Origin: CADBRN01 sp050944685
GTDB lineage: Bacteria; Bacillota; Clostridia; Lachnospirales; Lachnospiraceae
NCBI GenBank assembly: GCA_050944685.1
Contig: JBMNRP010000035.1
Span: 1 to 17,677, forward strand
Length of the DNA: 17,677 bases
Direction: 5' to 3'
Shown one piece after another: positions 13,747 to 17,677 of this stretch; position 1 is the first letter of the stretch; each line of letters opens with the position of its first letter. Made by a program: the position numbers and the translations under genes. The notes below the pieces were generated by a model. It was not told the DNA's origin, made no database searches, and worked only from the letters and a program-made list of their open reading frames with translations.

Positions 13747-15285
13747 GAATATCCTCACAATCCAGAAAAAGAACGTGAGAACCGGATATTTTTTCATCTC
13801 TTCCAGAGTGACTTCGTGGGAGAGCGCGATCGTGTCCTCGAAATCCTTTCGGATTTCGGGGATTTTTTCGGACCGGAACAGGCAGACCCCGTTTTCGAAG
13901 TGCAGGTAGAGCGACCGGTAATCGAGATTCTGCGTGCCGACCACGGCGACCCGGTCGTCGCAGACGATGGTTTTTTCGTGGATAAATCCCGGGGTGTAGG
14001 AGTAGATCCGCACCCCTTTTTTCAGGAGCGGCGAAAAATACGTCCGCGACGTATTCCACACGATGATTTTGTCCGGCTTCCCGGGCGTCAGCAGGCGGAC
14101 GTCCACCCCGCGCTGCGCGGCCAGCATGATGGCGTTCTGGATGGTGTTGTCCAGGATCAGGTACGGGGCGAAGATATAGCAGTACTGTCTCGCCTGGTTC
14201 AGGATATTCAGAAAGATGTTCTCGCCGGTCAGATCCCGGTCGAACGGCGTGTCAAAATACGGCGCGATCCACCCGTCGGACACAGGGCGGGGAGAGGCTT
14301 CTCCGCCCCGTTTTCCGGCAGGAGAAACCAGGTATTTTCCATAGTCCTCGTCTTCGTGCCTCACGGCGTTCCACATGGTCAGAAACTGGATGGTCATGCT
14401 GCGGACGGCCTCGCCCGTGATCCTCGCGCAGTTGTCCTTCCACACCCCGTGCGGGTGCGTGAGATTGACATACTGGTCGCTGAGGTTGATCCCGCCCGTA
14501 AACGCCGTCCGTCCGTCCACCACCAGGATCTTGCAGTGGTCGCGGTGCTTCATGATCCCGTTGATAATCGGATTGACCTTGTTGAACGCCTGCGCCCGGA
14601 TCCCCATCTTCTCGAGCTCGTCCGCGTAGTGAATGGGAACGGCGTTGATCGACCCCAGATCGTCGTAAAGCACCCGGCATTCCACGCCCGCGGCGGTCTT
14701 TTCCCGCAGGATCTCCAGGATGGAGTCCCACATCTTTCCCTTTTCAATGATGAAATATTCGATGAAAATGAACCGCTTCGCACCCTTCAGCTCCTTCAGC
14801 ATGACCGGCCAGGCGTCCTCTCCCAGGCGGTAATAATCGAACCCCCGGTTCCGGCAGACGGGAAAGCCCGCGGCGTCCGCGATATAGGAGATCTGTCCCT
14901 GAAGCTCCGGCGCGCGTCGCCGGATTTCCTCCCGCACGGCCGGATCCTGCACGTAGTAGGACGACGCCTTCTTCGTCTCGCAGATCACGCTCTTGAAGGA
15001 TCCGTTCTGGAAGCGCTCCAGGATATCCAGGATGATGTACACGGCGGTCCCGGCGACGGGGAAAAGCAGGATAATGACGATCCACATCGCGTCGCAGGAC
15101 AGGTGCTGGCTGGTTCCGTTGATGATCACCACGAGCACGCCCGCCGCGATCTTCAGAAAAATCTCCAGCAGCCAGGCATAGCGGTGCAGCCACATCCCCA
15201 GAACGGCAATCCACAGTATTTCAAAGGCGACGAGCAGGATCAGCGTCCCCAGTCTGCTTGTGATAAAATGGAAAATTTTCTTCAT
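13732..15285 (-). CDS. cls: Cardiolipin synthase, phospholipase D family
   Basis: Condenses two phosphatidylglycerols to cardiolipin and glycerol at the membrane. The 517-residue product has about three N-terminal membrane segments (~13-34, 37-58, 67-90), then two PLD catalytic motifs: H250-C-K252 with D257 followed by GGINL, and H436-E-K438 with D443 followed by GTQNLDYRS. SxSRS-type flanks and the FIEYFII block (~173-179) are typical of bacterial Cls. The ATG at 15285 starts a normal MKKIFHF membrane leader; a TTG at 15351 would add 22 residues lacking family character. Transcribed against its neighbours: convergent with the TadZ-like operon, divergent from the phosphoesterase. Cardiolipin enriches at poles and septa, which fits the neighbourhood but proves nothing. 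Confidence 0.93.
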   Translation of the reverse strand: MKKIFHFITSRLGTLILLVAFEILWIAVLGMWLHRYAWLLEIFLKIAAGVLVVIINGTSQHLSCDAMWIVIILLFPVAGTAVYIILDILERFQNGSFKSVICETKKASSYYVQDPAVREEIRRRAPELQGQISYIADAAGFPVCRNRGFDYYRLGEDAWPVMLKELKGAKRFIFIEYFIIEKGKMWDSILEILREKTAAGVECRVLYDDLGSINAVPIHYADELEKMGIRAQAFNKVNPIINGIMKHRDHCKILVVDGRTAFTGGINLSDQYVNLTHPHGVWKDNCARITGEAVRSMTIQFLTMWNAVRHEDEDYGKYLVSPAGKRGGEASPRPVSDGWIAPYFDTPFDRDLTGENIFLNILNQARQYCYIFAPYLILDNTIQNAIMLAAQRGVDVRLLTPGKPDKIIVWNTSRTYFSPLLKKGVRIYSYTPGFIHEKTIVCDDRVAVVGTQNLDYRSLYLHFENGVCLFRSEKIPEIRKDFEDTIALSHEVTLEEMKKYPVLTFFFWIVRIFAPLM

Positions 15286-15341
15286 GATCCGATTTATCCC
15301 ACCGCTGTGCGCAAAGAAAAAAACTTTACATCTGTAATAAT

Positions 15342-15370
15342 AAAATACCAAATGAAAAGAAAAACGGCAA
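15342..15370 (-). promoter_or_regulatory. Candidate promoter of cls
   Basis: On the minus strand TTGCCG (15370-15365) and TATTTT (15347-15342) are 17 bases apart, 57 bases before the cls ATG. The sequence is AT-rich here. A second TATTAT directly downstream could be used instead. Confidence 0.5.
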
Positions 15371-15409
15371 TCGCTTTTCCGACGATTTTCCGTTTCTGCG
15401 AGAAGAATA

Positions 15410-15439
15410 TTGCCAATGGCGTGCGACGCCCCTTATTCT
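15410..15439 (+). promoter_or_regulatory. Candidate promoter of the metallophosphoesterase gene
   Basis: TTGCCA (15410-15415) and TATTCT (15434-15439) are 18 bases apart and 53 bases before the ATG at 15492. The match is moderate. It lies in the 206-base divergent spacer between cls and this gene, which holds nothing else recognisable. Confidence 0.4.
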
Positions 15440-15491
15440 ATAGGTATCGGATTCTGAAACCGTGCATTCGGGGAAAAAAGGAAAGAAAAAA

Positions 15492-16235
15492 ATGGCACTT
15501 TACGCAATCGGAGACCTCCACCTGGCGTTTCAGTCGGAGGTCAAAACAGAGATGCAGCTCCGCTCGAAGCTGTGGATCGGGCACGAGGAGAGGTTCCGGG
15601 AGAACTGCGAACAGCTGATCCGGCCGGAGGACACGCTCGTCCTCGTCGGAGATCACAGCTGGGGAAAGAAGCTCGGAGAGTGTGAAAAAGACCTGCAGTA
15701 TATCTGTGATCTGCCCGGCCGGAAGATCCTGATCCGGGGCAATCACGACATGTTCTGGGAGGCGAAAAAGACCGACAGGCTGAACGAGCTCTTCAAAGGC
15801 CGCCTGAACTTCCTCCAGAACAACTTTTATCCCTACGGGGACTACGCCCTGGTCGGAACGAAGGGCTACACCTTTGAGGGACCGTTCTACGTGGACCGAA
15901 GCGGCCATATCCTCGGCTGGGACGAGAAAGAGGCGGAGCACGCCGAAAAACTCGTCGCGCGGGAGATGGCGCGCCTCCGGACGTCCTTTGAGGCGGCGAG
16001 ATCCGCGGGTTTCCGGAAATTCATCATGTTCCTGCATTATCCGCCGACCAACGTGTTGCAGTCGAACAGCTGCTTCACGAAAATCGCCGAAGAATACGGG
16101 GCGGAGCAGGTCGTCTACGCCCACAGCCACGGCGAGGCGCGGTTTCACGACAGCATTCAGGGAAAAAAGCGGAAAATCCGCTACAGCCTCGTCTCGGGCG
16201 ACTTCCTCCGGTGGCACCCGAAGCGGATTCTGTAA
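15492..16235 (+). CDS. Metallophosphoesterase (COG1768-like predicted phosphohydrolase)
   Basis: A 247-residue calcineurin-like phosphoesterase with the dinuclear metal motifs in order: GDLH (7-10), GDHSW (53-57), GNHD (83-86), the LHYPP histidine (H182) and AHSHG (H211, H213). The W after GDxx and the PGRKILIRGNHD block match COG1768 proteins, whose substrate is unknown. No signal peptide, so cytoplasmic. The ATG at 15492 follows AAGGA by about 9 bases; a GTG at 15462 would add ten residues without family match. In relatives the second motif is commonly GDISW; here it is GDHSW, with an extra histidine near the metals. Monocistronic or weakly linked to the DUF4349 gene 99 bases downstream. 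Confidence 0.9.
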   Translation: MALYAIGDLHLAFQSEVKTEMQLRSKLWIGHEERFRENCEQLIRPEDTLVLVGDHSWGKKLGECEKDLQYICDLPGRKILIRGNHDMFWEAKKTDRLNELFKGRLNFLQNNFYPYGDYALVGTKGYTFEGPFYVDRSGHILGWDEKEAEHAEKLVAREMARLRTSFEAARSAGFRKFIMFLHYPPTNVLQSNSCFTKIAEEYGAEQVVYAHSHGEARFHDSIQGKKRKIRYSLVSGDFLRWHPKRIL

Positions 16236-16287
16236 AAATACATAAATTTTTTCCAAAATGTGTTTCTTTTCCGGCCTCTCTCCGGTT

Positions 16288-16300
16288 TTCCTAGTAGGAA
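16288..16300 (+). promoter_or_regulatory. Perfect 6-1-6 palindrome upstream of the DUF4349 gene
   Basis: TTCCTA-G-TAGGAA lies 34 bases before the DUF4349 start codon, preceded by a short CCGG/CCGG hairpin with TTTT (16271-16289) that might be a weak terminator of the phosphoesterase gene. An operator is possible; no clear -35/-10 was found in this 99-base spacer. Confidence 0.35.
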
Positions 16301-16334
16301 GGCACCTGAAAAAAAGAATCCGGAGGACAAACCC

Positions 16335-17366
16335 ATGAAAAGAAAACATACTAAGATCGCAGCCATTCTGATTTGCTGTCTGGCCATTCTGACCCTCGCT
16401 TCCTGCGGGAGCAATCATAACCAATCGGCGACGAACGACGATACCCAGACTCAGGGAGAAGCTTCCGATACCGCCGGTACGGAGGAATCCGGCGGGGATA
16501 CCGGCTCATCCTCGGAAGACTCCTCGGAGTCCTACGATCCCTGGACGCAGTACGATCCGGAAAAATCGGACCAGAAACTTTCTTACAGCTGCTCCGTCGA
16601 TCTCGAGACGAAGCAGTACAGTAAAGTAATCAGCGATCTGCACGACGAGATTGACCGCTGTGACGGCATCGTTTACCAGGAGGAAACCTCGCACAGCGAT
16701 CCCTACTGGTATTATTCGGAGGAAAACAAGCCGGAAACCGGGAACGTGGACGGCCTGTTCGAGACGCACCTCACGGTCAAGATTCCGTCGAAGAATTACC
16801 AGGATTTCCTCGACGCCCTGAATCAGAACGAGGGAATCCACATCGTATCCCGCACGCAGAACGTCGCGGACATTACACAGTCCTACGTCGACAATAACTC
16901 AGAGATCCAGGTTCTGGAGAACCGTCAGCAGCGTCTGACGCAGATGATGCAGCAGGCGACTTCCCTTACCGATAAGCTCGAGCTTGAATCGTCCCTGACG
17001 GAGGTGGAGAGAGAGCTCATCCAGGCGAAAAGCGACAAGTCCGGCCTGACCGATTATGTCACGTACTCCACCGTAGAGCTCACCATCACAGAAGTTCAGG
17101 AGTACACAAAGGCATCGGATCACTCCTTCGGCTCGCGCGTGACGAGGGCACTCAGTAAGGCGTGGAAGGGATTCGTCCACTTCTGGCAGGGCTTCGTGAT
17201 CTTCCTGATCTATCTGATCCCGGTTCTGATCGTCCTCGCGGCGTTCTTCTTCCTGATCCGCTTCATCACCCGCAAGGTGCGGAAAAAGAGCGGGAAACAA
17301 GGCTCCGGAGGAGGCAGCGGAAGCCATAAAGGCGGCTTTTTCGGGCGCAGAGGGAAAAACACCTGA
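16335..17366 (+). CDS. DUF4349 domain lipoprotein
   Basis: The 343-residue product begins with a lipoprotein signal: positive MKRKHTK, a hydrophobic core and lipobox L-A-S-C24. A Ser/Asp/Glu-rich linker (~30-78) follows. The DUF4349 domain (~82-310) includes a V-D-L-E-T-K-like strand, LFETHLTVKIPSKNYQDFLDAL, a coiled coil (~188-240, DNNSEIQVLENRQQRL) and a C-terminal membrane segment (~284-310), then a basic Gly/Ser-rich tail. The protein should thus be tethered at both ends, with the linker and coiled coil outside. DUF4349 proteins are common in Firmicutes; their function is not established. GGAGG (16322-16326) lies 8 bases before the ATG. Longer upstream frames cover the spacer and are unlikely. 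Confidence 0.88.
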   Translation: MKRKHTKIAAILICCLAILTLASCGSNHNQSATNDDTQTQGEASDTAGTEESGGDTGSSSEDSSESYDPWTQYDPEKSDQKLSYSCSVDLETKQYSKVISDLHDEIDRCDGIVYQEETSHSDPYWYYSEENKPETGNVDGLFETHLTVKIPSKNYQDFLDALNQNEGIHIVSRTQNVADITQSYVDNNSEIQVLENRQQRLTQMMQQATSLTDKLELESSLTEVERELIQAKSDKSGLTDYVTYSTVELTITEVQEYTKASDHSFGSRVTRALSKAWKGFVHFWQGFVIFLIYLIPVLIVLAAFFFLIRFITRKVRKKSGKQGSGGGSGSHKGGFFGRRGKNT

Positions 17367-17397
17367 CAAATCATTCATTCAGAGATTCCGAAAAGGG

Positions 17398-17424
17398 GCC
17401 GGCGATCTGCCGGCTTCTTTTTTT
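17398..17424 (+). terminator. Intrinsic terminator of the DUF4349 gene
   Basis: GCCGGC (17398-17403) and GCCGGC (17409-17414) form a 6-bp GC stem on a GATCT loop, followed by TTCTTTTTTT. It starts 32 bases after the stop codon. The group II intron begins just behind it. Confidence 0.88.
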
Positions 17425-17429
17425 CCGGC

Positions 17430-17677
17430 GTGCGCCCGGCGGCGCACGTTCCTAGCTGGTGAAAGTCCAGAGTCCGCCCGGTAGTGGGAAGGACATAGCC
17501 GAAGGCAAGGGTGCCCATCGCGAGATGGGATCCGAAGGAAGCCGGATGCACTGGGAAAATACTAACCAGTGCGGGCAAATCTCCGGCCTGACGTACAGAA
17601 ATCTCATATAAGGTTTCATGTGAGGGTAAGACTGCGCGCCAAGTTGAAGCCCAGTAGCTACACGGAATCACATGGAA
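17430..17677 (+). mobile_element. 5' part of a group II intron, subgroup IIC-like (truncated by window edge)
   Basis: The sequence starts with GTGCGCCCGGC, fitting the GUGYG 5' splice consensus and close to the start of group IIC introns such as that of Oceanobacillus iheyensis. Typical domain I blocks follow: CTGGTGAAAGTCC, GCCGAAGGCAAGGGTG, CGCGAGATGGGATCCGAAGG, AAATCTCCGGCCTGA and CATATAAGG. The reverse transcriptase/maturase and domains V and VI would lie beyond the window. It sits on the plus strand 15 bases after a terminator stem, the insertion habit of IIC introns. It has no coding gene within the visible part. Assignment to IIC, not another bacterial class, is from pattern memory. 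Confidence 0.85.

Noticed and set aside
13417..15618. 733-codon plus-strand ORF antisense to cls
   Set aside because: It overlaps the convincing cls gene with both PLD motifs and the end of the membrane-protein gene. The translation is Arg/Asp/His/Pro-rich without any domain, typical of a GC-rich antisense shadow.
17375..17671. 98-codon minus-strand ORF at the window end
   Set aside because: It lies entirely over the terminator and the intron RNA; group II domain I regions often give such chance frames.

Overview
The window reads as chromosomal DNA of a low-to-mid-GC Bacillota, most likely class Clostridia and Lachnospiraceae-like. The basis is a Gram-positive LPXTG/Cna-B surface protein, a dcw cell-wall/division cluster without ftsA, an FtsZ of clostridial type, a TadZ/CpaE-like ATPase paired with an FHA protein, a DUF4349 lipoprotein, and purine-rich Shine-Dalgarno sites. 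The genus cannot be named from sequence reading alone.

Layout. (1) Positions 2-457 hold the 3' end of a sortase-anchored Cna-B protein. Two strong hairpin terminators (516-557 and 597-651) isolate it from what follows. (2) Positions 729-10201 hold a dcw cluster, all on the + strand: a sigma-A-like promoter, four 10-bp MraZ boxes, a possible five-codon leader ORF, then mraZ, rsmH (mraW), ftsL, a class B PBP (ftsI), mraY, murD, a DivIB/FtsQ protein with a large insertion, and ftsZ behind its own promoter. ftsW and murG, usual between murD and divIB/ftsQ in many Firmicutes, are not there. (3) Positions 10202-10580 are a structured intergenic region with a terminator, a 22-bp imperfect tandem repeat and a near-consensus promoter. 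(4) Positions 10581-13693 are a tight three-gene operon: FHA protein, TadZ/CpaE-like ATPase with a receiver-like N-terminus, and a six-TM YjdF/DUF2238-like protein with a long charged coiled-coil tail. No Tad pilus genes are visible around it. (5) Positions 13732-15285 (- strand) hold a cardiolipin synthase, convergent with region 4 and divergent from a COG1768-type metallophosphoesterase (15492-16235). (6) Positions 16335-17366 hold a DUF4349 lipoprotein followed by an intrinsic terminator. From 17430 to the window end is the 5' part of a group II intron, most like subgroup IIC, just downstream of that terminator, which is the known insertion preference of the subgroup.

How the genes work together. 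RsmH methylates 16S rRNA. MraY and MurD make lipid I and its UDP-MurNAc-dipeptide precursor. FtsL, DivIB/FtsQ and the class B PBP form the septal synthase core with an SEDS partner (FtsW) that must be encoded elsewhere. FtsZ builds the ring, and MraZ probably controls the upstream promoter. The FHA/TadZ-like/membrane operon directly after ftsZ is the best candidate for an undescribed system, perhaps a polar or septal positioning module. That function is inference only.
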